NCBI RefSeq assembly: GCF_900240215.1 | Contig: NZ_LT964679.1 | Location: forward strand, 2,707,322 to 2,771,321 | Length of the DNA: 64,000 bases | Origin: Raoultibacter timonensis | Lineage (GTDB): Bacteria; Actinomycetota; Coriobacteriia; Coriobacteriales; Eggerthellaceae | Direction of reading: 5' to 3' | Shown: positions 35,501 through 40,399 of the stretch, piece after piece | Layout of the letters: the number at the start of each line of letters is the position of its first letter | Position numbering within the stretch: the stretch's first letter is position 1 | Notes under the pieces: model-generated | Told to the model about the DNA's origin: nothing | The model's database searches: none | What the model saw: only the letters and a program-made list of their open reading frames with translations | Position numbers and translations under genes: made by a program

Positions 35501-36313
35501 CTGCGGCGCAATGACCGTGCCGTTTGTGGCTGTCGATCCGAGCTGCACGGTGGTCATGACCACGACGGTCGCCCCCGTCGTAAGGCGGAAGAGCTCTTGG
35601 ACGCGATCGTAGGTGAGCACCGGGTAATCGGCGCTTGCGCCTGTGTTCGTATCGTCGCCCGCAGCCGCGATGATGCGCTGATCGTCGGGGTCGCGGATCG
35701 GCACGTCGGAAGGGTTCCAGTAGATGAGCTTGTTGTCCGAAAGCGGGATGATGCCATCAGCGGCTGCCGCAGCGGCGAGGGCCGCTTCGTCATCGAGCCC
35801 GTCGGCTTCGACATCGCCTGCGCCTGCTCCCTCGCCGAGACCGTCGCCTGCGCCCTCGGGACCCTCGGCGCCTTCGCTTCCGCTTGCGCCGCCCGTGTCA
35901 CCGTCGTCCGAACTGTTTCCGCTTTCGCCGTCAGACGAGCCTTCGGCAGAACTGCCAGCCGCTTCGTCGGTCGAGCCGGCCGTCGCTTCGCCCGATCCGC
36001 TCGATCCATTCGAGTCTCCCGCGGTTTGCGGGAGCGCAGCGAGCCCATTGCCCGATTGCGCACCCGAAGCGTCCGCAACAAGCGGGCCAGCGGCGTTCGC
36101 CAGAGGAACAATCGCGGATGCCTCGCCCGTCGACGTTGGAGCAGCGCTCCCGCTCGGTTCGGCTGACGCAAACGACGGCACCCCTAACGACGTTACTACG
36201 AGCAGGATCGACAGGGCCAGCGATACCGCTTTGCGCATTGCGGGCACCCCGCCTCCCTTTTCCCGCCGTTTCGCAGCCTGGATATGCTCGATGCCCCCGG
36301 AAGCTTTGCCCAT
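23519..36313 (-). CDS. Giant surface protein with beta-helix modules, Cna-B domain and InlB-like/DUF11 repeats
   Basis: 4264 residues from ATG 36313, preferred for GGGAG six bases upstream; ATG 36238 would start right at the signal peptide but its GGGAGG is 13 bases away. The signal peptide (MRKAVSLALSILLVVTSL, residues 26-43, ending FASA) follows a 25-residue extension, then a Ser/Gly/Glu-rich low-complexity segment. Most of the protein is parallel beta-helix, with Pmp-like GGAI and F-x-x-N repeats. Seven copies of a module of the form Y-V-D-G-x-N-G...N-x-G-x-x-P-x-x-A-V-x-T start near 35740, 34920, 32920, 30960, 29340, 28430 and 27470. A Cna-B-like domain (about 26520-26160) and four InlB-like/DUF11 pairs follow. 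The end is IVRTGD (23621-23638), a hydrophobic helix and a basic tail. Inferred role: cell-surface adhesin. Confidence 0.85.
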   Translation of the reverse strand: MGKASGGIEHIQAAKRREKGGGVPAMRKAVSLALSILLVVTSLGVPSFASAEPSGSAAPTSTGEASAIVPLANAAGPLVADASGAQSGNGLAALPQTAGDSNGSSGSGEATAGSTDEAAGSSAEGSSDGESGNSSDDGDTGGASGSEGAEGPEGAGDGLGEGAGAGDVEADGLDDEAALAAAAAADGIIPLSDNKLIYWNPSDVPIRDPDDQRIIAAAGDDTNTGASADYPVLTYDRVQELFRLTTGATVVVMTTVQLGSTATNGTVIAPQNMTIDGIDPQSTLNNDVTFTFWDKTVEELFLVPDEGDGSSAATLTLKDVKIVGDPVVGTMRIIGGIENTGGQLNIGQNVSVEGAIQTDLDDWGRSDAGTGAIYNPLQLTATPNPGTVYTLYYSGIADNLNYQYLNVVETTVPGLDIKPYFQLNSGNTAYNWQLVYDNEGPTLAGDPAGVFDITKLELYCSFQYEAIYLSGKGDDENFGGNCRFPVKTFDRAKELLEHTNLQGRGVIYICDTVTIDGSETWSLPVATFPDARVLICRDPDHKHNESAQAATLTSNMIRVPAGATLTTSDITIQMDTSPSADSRTVLVQPGATFNMNDGTRILGSETTSTAVVGIGVDVQGAAGKKTTFTMTGGEIGYRSQGVRIKGVSYQPANTVFAMSGGAVLNNYQYSRGAPISGDYGAGISVGDATVAISGTALITGNQSYNTSGSSSSTSSHGGGLYAKGASTVTMSGGTFEANKATSRSGGGGAVSLHENAKFIMTGGTMKSNQVGEYGLGGAIAAYRYSSVDISGGALFESNYGRNGGAVYATDDASLRITGATFKSNTGTYAGAVGTGSTVTMDLTAATFDSNKAEYGGAIHGSNIKAIASSPGSIVFTSNIATRYGGNLSTYESRGDVILGGVVIEKGSAPLGAGIHTASGVLKLTDCTITDNVATGSGGGLYVAAGTVTMDGATTTARNEAVSEGGGISLQGGSFTMKSGDVTDNLCTDGASSNAYFADEAYLLGGRFGASAPTTGGVFVDIPANHARKVYVDANQLTLDNNNFFLNTALSRLLLLDAPGSSVSLPISVNTEVFEVGSTVVEPVGSVTVAGQTYELEDASPYVATFEGGTIPPKTTLGGFNKNIILVGEGVYVDGMGGNDVTNGGTSPDDAVATYARAEQILRERIADANAASVPAAQTFEPFIYICGEVRVIDAQVWSLDYQNDSAYTQQHKAYDSEWFPQVKRFASYYGTMVTALGGSGSLTLENIVVNGMAEAVSPENPNVTSSTAGGVDAIIDIDLGASVVLDSGSVVSNNFQYGIRMKGQSSIVMQGDSVLSSHRNDAITLTAGSTARLADQARITCETTSNLGYAGRAGVSVSGSNGPLMKTSVVMEDESVIEAKGSLGIEVLDGAKAVVGTSSDTDASHPTIIVDGGTGIYAANDAEVILQGFARIESITAKRGVGYHAAGGSDAIAGPKLTAKDDVTISGFSSALRFGSSKGVSADLSGRTKIDLSQFGIYAGGSGSLAYTDLAVTFTDDAGIDSCDRGVFMDLREAASGPAANVTFSGDSYIDNAMSGPAYEDYASGTNLTLSDNARFSNGQSQGVYVRRASDIPYYTAGTITLTDQATISGYKNSGIYITDYTTERLSDYDIVMTGSASISDNGQNGVRLDQGPTLSMGPGTSILRNNQGGTITKGMSIWTKGALFIDANAEIDDETYLAYEGNIITLTNELGTPIDELSAGKFKLAYIQAFVGHRVVGPDAARGVADATDYYDLYQTTDNIPRDYGIVHGTDADETYIVVIPGRDVYIAGNNSYGAAAEGDDANNGASPSTPVRTFARALEILKTREKGGDIYICNYMVEPYLASKGINDLDWSLPEGGLFTNDKGDTWQPLIKREENYKGILISVTATPTPFVAANLTFDDARPAVQDTRQQIMTVDGLGVANLTNVEFTNALTHSSYGGALSVGATGTVTMNGGGFRDIRTSNSAGGSAFVINNAGTLRMSNVEVTDVHVTGVAPLFSNQGTMSVTDSSIHGIISEGTRSYSLMGGLFRSAGGSLTIHDTHIRDNHLSTDSQVQGGLFYISQSAFTLSGTTVVEDNVVSQVGTGSIYGGLVYLTASNTVATDATIAGATIRNNEVKNEGQPNNSWVYGAGFHLAAANVTLTMNGGSIEDTATNLRYFRGGAVMVGNGTFVMADGTIEGNAATWGSAVYVDKNGAFTLAGGTIKNNRTVTGAEASKQNAAIYVDSPNFTLKGGRTTVEDRIFLTTRDNAITLAGSIYQKDRLYKVDVPTTTSLSSSPFRKGDAVVVPDGDVIRTATAYYRYFEVSAPGFVLEKQAPNLVLKAYIFMDSTTSVPSGQRDGATPATPYQSFAEAKSKELAAGNDLTHTVFFVSGPMIVTGSETWTLSEGLIDTDGDGIVEMTSRIIRYTGFSLTGTAYPAYLGELVTVESGGSFELTDIAIDGRRDIDEITGGSLVKVELGASFKLGVNAALSLNDNTDGSASGTYYTTGGKGGAIFNEGATTIADTAAIAQTKAGKGAAIYQNGTLTMLAGTSSISGSVYLTGTKTSDVSAGFSSIVNVEDAYVPSGQLSIALENPYNHREVVEYPGGSVPTTAQAAYFGLEPDVAALFKLGNRNLAGNILELQQKGVVYLDGVNGLPGNNGETPDTAVDTLEHAYELLKAAEAFSPDGSGGGVIIVVNTVTVQPGDSFSLTNNATDELSVYNKGKSDEVETAGTVYIRRYAQPTAHNTLVGYTAPTHYGTLFNVAGTFECQGMPFDGHSEPFSGTAPFAADGVDALDPVISVADGGSFAGSFTTVVNNDNVASGGKGGAVRVEKGGSALLTNASTTNTQAEFGDSIYQAGTLELAGGYLGLTDEIYLAGTGSTSAPQNSAFITARERGIMNSGGTPFSITLEDVYRGRPVVEYPASGTNPGATDKKLYRLEDQVSAVYSLGNRSGAENMLELQFVAGVYVDGVNGLNTNTGFDPENAVETLSQAYKVAEQENAGTIYVVNTVTMDASAYITSTSYTAGLMGDPEETVLTGNSITIERYSRPDAYASLPGFDKESHTGTLIEVTGGVLAVDDLVIDGHKNRVAGSDIGPKATANGVSAEAPLIVTSGSGNLQLYGGAVLQNNKNVSATVFGGAVSNRATVRFEDATLAGNEAARGSGVYHDGAKFELASITDASFAGHEIYLASANTGTSETPVWADRAIEVTKELPGAVSGTGALLVNVDRAERTRPIAEFDVGTYAGSVAAEREHFKLGATVPANLKMEQSLVFADTIELQDWISVGVTKTWVMPTGASAGSRIEFELRNTDEDGDQTTKSVWVDVPALGNPTCSDGTVTVNGDGSWTIQVGHVSGYESASGYTDPIAYELVETKVDNTDVADTLWNPSVTGSAATGFALKNAQKLTIDYEANGAVGDVPDDQTVVMGSSAAAAANDQTVPLAYSGKVFAGWNTKADGTGTHYKAGENITPTDNMTLWAMWLVASKTSAKEHTGNTDLKRGEELTYTIAVTLPEDATDLVISDLVPAETSFKAGSLLVNGADAGLKGAYNAIDKKVTWTIGTLAKDTQLTVSFTVTLGEDAESVDEITNVADVAYGGSTYQTNLKKDPVGTSYTVTYHGNGSDEGTAPSDPNNYLPTEQVVVLGRASLAKDGWTFVGWNTAADGSGTHYAPAATLNLSADLDLYAMWSQAVKTSAKENADDTYLQPGEQIAYSIAVTVPMGLAGDLKITDVVPAGLTYDDDSAGSQAVYTDGTRTIVWTISNVSAGDVVTVGFTATADADIVSGTTQLPVKNKASIAADEWGSYDSTETNDTAALTAQVTYHGNGATGGTAPVDEGYYLVDADATVLDNKGAPALVADGMHFAGWNTQADGTGAHYDAGDAAAVPEGGLDLYAQWLGIEKSSAEDEPTAPLKPNEKLRYTIEVAVPDAQAITVSDAVPAGTSYEGSSANMGGQLVGDEVVWTLNPSGPGTITLTFEVIVDADAQTGALVENTAEVTVASGAYESNTVEDEVTINEYRVIYREGAADTGSAPVDAVIYDDDEVATVLDNVGTPDTMTRALLGDGSPLAKEKSHFVGWNTEPDGTGTHFKPGDTIAMHGDVTLHAMWMGVEKTVNVEEGEEVKPGQELEYTLKVDLSDPLAFTSATLVDPLPASVSYVNGSATEGGTYDEARHAIVWTIDPTAVGETVYSFKVRVDTSAPGGSIISNTALVSAAGANGIEAEYRSNTVDVRIAPQTPAGIGLISNIVRTGDPLVVTVVLVGAIAALALALGAAAAHKKRRRDMR
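23680..26158 (-). repeat. Four tandem InlB-like + DUF11-like domain pairs
   Basis: Within the giant protein, four InlB/Listeria-Bacteroides-type units (each ending GWNT-x-x-DGTG-x-H...L-x-A-x-W) alternate with four DUF11-like stalk domains (K-T/S-S-A...YTI-x-V...D-x-V-P-A-G). The units are clearly homologous but diverged, so this is an old duplication. Confidence 0.75.
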
Positions 36314-36408
36314 CGGAATCTCCCTTCGAAAGATCGTCGCACGCCGAATCGCGATCAAGCCCCCAGAGCCTTCGTGGTCGACGCGGATCGGTCTGATCTA
36401 TCGTTCAC

Positions 36409-36480
36409 TTGATAGCGCAGTATCAATGTAATAACTTGCGTAAGTGGGGAAATTGTAGCTTCGTCGGTAGGATATTACAA
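36409..36480 (-). promoter_or_regulatory. Promoter and candidate operator of the giant surface-protein gene
   Basis: On the minus strand TTGTAA (36475-36480), exactly 17 bases, then TACAAT (36452-36457). The predicted start near 36445 gives a leader of about 130 bases. Just inside the transcript is a perfect dyad TTGATA-N6-TATCAA (36409-36426), a good place for a repressor. Confidence 0.6.
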
Positions 36481-36636
36481 TACTTTCTCAGCGCAGCGGC
36501 AGTATTTGTATGGAAAAATTCATTAGTTGAACTGGTATAAGGAACTTATTATGAATTATCCTACCAAATAGAGGCGAAAATACGAGGTTTGGGTTCCTCG
36601 TTTTAAAACAGAGACTTTTCGTAAAAAACGAACAGA

Positions 36637-36652
36637 TGTTTCACGTGAAACA
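36637..36652. promoter_or_regulatory. parS: parS site, perfect 16-bp consensus
   Basis: TGTTTCACGTGAAACA, identical to the conserved bacterial ParB-binding palindrome. It lies in the intergenic region between the giant surface-protein gene and the Rrf2 gene. parS sites cluster around the chromosomal origin, so this places the window in the origin-proximal region. Confidence 0.9.
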
Positions 36653-36660
36653 CTCTGCAG

Positions 36661-36695
36661 AAAAAGAAACCGACCCCGGATATTTCCGGGGTCGG
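36661..36695 (-). terminator. Rho-independent terminator of the Rrf2 gene
   Basis: On the minus strand a stem CCGACCCCGGA/TCCGGGGTCGG with a 4-base loop (36670-36695) is followed by TTTCTTTTT (36661-36669). It lies 77 bases beyond the Rrf2 stop and next to parS. Confidence 0.8.
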
Positions 36696-36772
36696 CAATC
36701 GTTCGGTTCGCGGCGTTATTCACAGCCGCTCGCAGCCGCCGATCTGCCTGCGCAGTTCGCAGGTGCTGTTCG

Positions 36773-37312
36773 CTATGCCACCATCGCAGAAAGCCGTTTG
36801 CTTTCTTCAGAAAGCTTCTTCGACAGATACTCGACGCTGCAATGCGCTTCGCGCGCACAGTCGAGCAGAAGGTCGACCGTCAGGCTGTTGAGGTACGCGT
36901 TGAAGCTTTCCTGGATGAGCGCATAGGAGCGGCGCACCTTGCATGCCTTTTCGCTGTTCTCGCTCTTGCCCGACGAATCTTCCTCCGGGTAGAACTGGTT
37001 GCAATCAGCGGGATCGCGATCGCAGGTGTTTTGATCACCCGAGCACTCCTCTACTTTGATGGCATCTTCCATAGCGGCGATGACCTCGAGAAGCGTGATA
37101 TCGGATGCGTCGCGCGCAAGAGCGTACCCACCGTGCTTGCCCGGCTTCGCCTCGATGAGGCCGGCGTTACGCAACAGCTGCGCAAGCTGGATGAGGTAAT
37201 CTCGAGGTATCGACATTTCACGGGCGATCTCCTTCGAGGAACGTACGTCTTTTTCCGCCGCTAAATAGAGGATGGTGCGGATTCCGTAATCCGTAGAAGC
37301 CTTCAACTGCAT
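36773..37312 (-). CDS. Rrf2-family transcriptional regulator with a three-cysteine cluster
   Basis: 179 residues from ATG 37312 (MQLKASTDYGIRTILYLA, the typical family start); the longer open frame upstream is not homologous. Winged helix at about residues 1-80 (SSKEIAREMSIPRDYLIQLAQLLRNAGLI, then GKHGGYALAR). Cysteines in ECSGDQNTCDRDPADC give C-x6-C-x6-C, close to the [2Fe-2S]-binding triad of IscR and NsrR. It is therefore likely to sense iron-sulfur status, NO or redox stress. It stands alone with its own terminator; no suf or isc genes are adjacent. Confidence 0.85.
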   Translation of the reverse strand: MQLKASTDYGIRTILYLAAEKDVRSSKEIAREMSIPRDYLIQLAQLLRNAGLIEAKPGKHGGYALARDASDITLLEVIAAMEDAIKVEECSGDQNTCDRDPADCNQFYPEEDSSGKSENSEKACKVRRSYALIQESFNAYLNSLTVDLLLDCAREAHCSVEYLSKKLSEESKRLSAMVA

Positions 37313-37823
37313 CCTTTCCCCACTTTCTGTCGTTTCCGACTTAGGCCGTTGCGCACCGCCTCTTCCCGGGCGGGCACAGTTTCCGCGCTGAGCGCGGAAG
37401 AGCTTTCGTTTCGGTTGCACGACAACGCCAACTATAAGCGTTTCACTAATCGTTATCCTGAAATGAAGGAAGACGCCGCAGCGTCTTCTTCCTTCCATCC
37501 GAGACCCTCGATGCGGGTGCTTTCGGCACTGCCCTCCGGCCTGCGGTCTTGCCAACGATCAACAACCTTTTTCCTTACCGTATCGCAGTCTACACGGAAT
37601 GTAAGTTCTTCCGCAAGCAATTTCCCTCATTTTGGCGCAAATAGATGGGAAAGGGTTACATTATTGCCAATTTCTCCATAATTCTGACCTGTTTAGTATG
37701 ATTTTTCGCCTCGCAACAAGACCGTACGACGCGAAAGGTCCGCCTTGCAACCGATGACGACGAATCGAGGGGTACCCCGCTCCGACAAAGCGTTATCCTA
37801 ATGCAAGCACAACGGAGGTGGAT
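37313..37823. other. Intergenic region between Rrf2 and 5-FCL genes
   Basis: No convincing gene. Two compact hairpins are visible: TTCCGCGC-TGA-GCGCGGAA at 37381-37399, and GAAGACGC-CGCA-GCGTCTTC followed by TTCCTTCC around 37470-37497. The part from about 37600 is A+T-richer and probably contains the promoter of the 5-FCL gene, but I cannot assign its boxes. Confidence 0.4.
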
Positions 37824-38468
37824 GTGGAAAAAAGCGAAGCAAGGGCATTCGTCCTGGAACGCCGGGACGGCATCGAGACACGCGTGCATGCGGAAAAGTG
37901 CACAACCATATGCGGCGTCCTCACCGAAATGCTCGACGACATACGCTTAGCCCGCGAAAACGTTTCGAGCGCTGCGGGTGTATGCTATCGGCAGGAGCCG
38001 CTTGCCGTCGCGCTCTACCAAGCGATGAAGAGCGAGGTATCGCTCGATTGCTTCATCGAAGAGGTGTACGAGCGCGGGCTCACGGCATGCTTTCCCTGCA
38101 TGGTGAAACACCCCACCGAAACGGGCCGGAACACCTCGATGACGTTTCGGGCGGTCTCGCGCGAGCAGTACGAGCACGGCGGCGTTGCGTTTCTCGATCA
38201 TCCCCTCAGATCGTTTGCGGACGACGATCCCGCCCTTGCATCCTACCCCCTCGTCGATACGCCGATGCTCGACGTGGTCATTGTTCCCCTCGTTGCATTC
38301 GACGGCGAGAACAACCGCCTCGGCTACGGGGGCGGCAATTACGATCGGCTCATCGACGACCTCCGCGACGACGCAGTGGCCATCGGGGTTGCATTCGAGG
38401 AGCAGCGCATCGATTCGGTACCGTGCGAACCGCACGACAAACAACTCCCCGCAATCGTATCGGCTTGA
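37824..38468 (+). CDS. 5-formyltetrahydrofolate cyclo-ligase family protein
   Basis: 214 residues. GTG 37824 is preferred because GGAGG lies six bases upstream; GTG 37818 in the same frame overlaps that site. The family signature NNRLGYGGGNYDR is present near residue 165, with DVVIVPLVAFD before it and AFEEQRIDSVPCEPHDKQLP after it. The enzyme uses ATP to convert 5-formyl-THF to 5,10-methenyl-THF in the cytoplasm, recycling an inhibitory folate. It is followed by a LuxR gene on the same strand 104 bases later, with no obvious functional link. Confidence 0.88.
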   Translation: MEKSEARAFVLERRDGIETRVHAEKCTTICGVLTEMLDDIRLARENVSSAAGVCYRQEPLAVALYQAMKSEVSLDCFIEEVYERGLTACFPCMVKHPTETGRNTSMTFRAVSREQYEHGGVAFLDHPLRSFADDDPALASYPLVDTPMLDVVIVPLVAFDGENNRLGYGGGNYDRLIDDLRDDAVAIGVAFEEQRIDSVPCEPHDKQLPAIVSA

Positions 38469-38572
38469 AGGTTTCGGCATGGCAAGGAAACTCCCCCGGC
38501 ATCAAAACCTATGCTACACTCAGCGCCGTGCGTTCAGACGCCGTCCGGAAAAACTCAGCGACAGGCATTAGC

Positions 38573-40009
38573 GTGGAACAGCAAAAGCTCTTCGACAAAA
38601 AGATGATGACGCTCGCCATCGTGGCGACCGTCGGCTTCGGCTTCCTGCAGGGAGCACGTCTGCTCGATCTCAATTCGGGGCCGTACAATCCCGGACCTTT
38701 CGCCCTCGCAGGACTCGCTTTCGACGGCTGCACGTTTCTCGCCGTCGCGCTCCTCTCGTATTTCGTCCGCATCGAGAACACAAGGAAGCTCTTCTGGGCG
38801 GGAATCGGCGTCGCGGTGGCCTACGCCCTGCTCATCGCATCGGGGAATCAGTCCGACATCGCGCTGTTCCTCATGCAGGCCGCATCGGGTATGGGATGGT
38901 CGCTCATGATCCTGTGCTGGATGCAGGTGTTCACGAGCTACCGACCATTCCATTCGCTGCTCATGATAGCGCTCGGGTATTTCATCGACACGCTCATCCA
39001 GCCGATTTCGAGCGCGCTGTTCCCCGGGTCTCGGCAAATCGTCTTGCTGATCGTGTTTGCAGCCTCCGCCGCTATGCTGTTCTATTGCCTTGCCAACAAC
39101 GAATCGGTCGCGCAACGTATGAAAGAAGCCGTCGCGCCGAAAACCTCGATGGCCGAAGCCTTCTCGCGCACGCGCCGCGCGGTGGCGGGAACGCTCGTGT
39201 TCTCCGCCGTCTGCGGGTTCATCATCCAGATGGACATCTTCGCCGATCTGCAATACGCGCAAACCGACCTGACCGCATGGATCGCCATCGGCGTTGCGCT
39301 TGCCATGTGCGCCATTCTGGCCGTGCTGAAGCTCAAGAAGGCGAACATCGACTACATCTGCCCGATCGCCGCGCTCTGTCTTGCGTCGATCCTCTTGTAC
39401 CGAAGCTTCGACGCCGGCGACAACTTCCTCGCCGGCGCGATGATGACGACGTTCCTCATGTCGTTTTACGTGCTTCTGTGGCTCACGTTCATCAGCGAGG
39501 CCTACGAGCGCAAGCTGCCGGCGTTTTTCCTGCTCGGACTTGCTCTGGGAGTTGCGCGCCTCTCGATCGCCGGCGGACGGCTGCTGGCTCAGGTACTCTA
39601 CGAACCGCTCGCTCTCGAGCTGCATACCGTACTCATCGTTTCCATTTGGATTCTCGTCGTTACGGTATCTCTCATTTTCGCAAGCTACCTGCGTTACTCT
39701 TCGAAGCAGAAAGAGCATCGCCTCGACGATGCGCCCGACGAGCTGGCCGATCCTGCCGCCGCGCAAGCCGATGCCACCGAGGCGGCTCTCGGGCTGCTTC
39801 GCGAAACCTACAACCTGTCAGATCGGGAAGTCGAGATCATCCGCGAGTTCTCCGCCGGACGCAGCGCCCGCTACATCGCCGACTACTTCGTGCTGTCCGA
39901 GCACACCGTGAAAACCCACCTGCGCAGAACCTACGCCAAGCTGGGCATCCACTCGCGCCAAGAGCTCCTCGACCTCATCGAAGAGATGGAAGCGCGGCTT
40001 TTGCGGTAG
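38573..40009 (+). CDS. Membrane-bound LuxR-family regulator with 12-TM sensor domain
   Basis: 478 residues from GTG 38573; an in-frame ATG at 38603 is an alternative. About twelve membrane helices (about residues 12-385), a charged linker, then a LuxR/GerE helix-turn-helix (LSDREVEIIREFSAGRSARY, then SEHTVKTHLRRTYAKLGIHS). A TATGCTACACT box lies at about 38511-38521, between this start and the upstream gene. It is convergent with the Tat-exported flavoprotein at 40400-41950, the most likely local target. Confidence 0.83.
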   Translation: MEQQKLFDKKMMTLAIVATVGFGFLQGARLLDLNSGPYNPGPFALAGLAFDGCTFLAVALLSYFVRIENTRKLFWAGIGVAVAYALLIASGNQSDIALFLMQAASGMGWSLMILCWMQVFTSYRPFHSLLMIALGYFIDTLIQPISSALFPGSRQIVLLIVFAASAAMLFYCLANNESVAQRMKEAVAPKTSMAEAFSRTRRAVAGTLVFSAVCGFIIQMDIFADLQYAQTDLTAWIAIGVALAMCAILAVLKLKKANIDYICPIAALCLASILLYRSFDAGDNFLAGAMMTTFLMSFYVLLWLTFISEAYERKLPAFFLLGLALGVARLSIAGGRLLAQVLYEPLALELHTVLIVSIWILVVTVSLIFASYLRYSSKQKEHRLDDAPDELADPAAAQADATEAALGLLRETYNLSDREVEIIREFSAGRSARYIADYFVLSEHTVKTHLRRTYAKLGIHSRQELLDLIEEMEARLLR

Positions 40010-40028
40010 GCTTTCGCGGTAGGCTTTC
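40003..40028 (+). repeat. Two 13-base tandem repeats across a stop codon
   Basis: GCGGTAGGCTTTC occurs twice in direct succession; the stop codon of the LuxR gene lies inside the first copy and a short AGGCTT/AAGCCT hairpin follows at about 40021-40039. It looks like a slippage duplication. Confidence 0.6.
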
Positions 40029-40115
40029 GCGATAAGCCTCGGCGGGCCGTTGAGACGGACTTCGGGGGATTACGGAATTCTTTCGGCTAAGCGGCACGCT
40101 AAGCCAGACGCAGCT

Positions 40116-40274
40116 GGCAGAAAAACCGAGCAATTCGTCATCGGGCATCTCAAAACGCAGCGCTGGATAGTGATCTTGCCCCCAAGCTTTACGGGACGCC
40201 AGATCAGAAGCCTTTTCATGGAAAACGCTGCAGAAACCACTCCGCAAAATGACGAATTACTCGGTTTTTCTGCC
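40116..40274. repeat. 159-bp element bounded by 26-bp inverted repeats
   Basis: The left end (40116-40141, GGCAGAAAAACCGAGCAATT then CGTCAT) and the right end (40249-40274) are inverted copies with one mismatch in 26 bases. The 107 bases between contain no credible gene. It lies between the convergent LuxR and flavoprotein genes. It may be a miniature inverted-repeat element or a very long hairpin terminator. No target-site duplication is evident. Confidence 0.6.
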
Positions 40275-40399
40275 GCGAAGAAGCGGATTTGACGCACAAG
40301 CACCCACGCGAGACGCCCGCGCACAACGAGAGCCGCCGCGACGGGGATGTCGCAGCGGCTCTCGTACGGGAGGAGGCAAGGGTCGGTGCTGTTGCGGAT

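Noticed and set aside
36314-36772. Chromosomal origin of replication next to parS
   Set aside because: No cluster of DnaA boxes and no dnaA or dnaN gene is visible; only origin proximity is inferred.
37600-37823. THF riboswitch before the 5-FCL gene
   Set aside because: The conserved core of that riboswitch could not be found in the leader.
37898-38572. Long N-terminal extension of the LuxR gene at 38573
   Set aside because: This part of the frame overlaps the 5-FCL gene out of frame, is Arg/His-rich, and a promoter-like box lies just before 38573.
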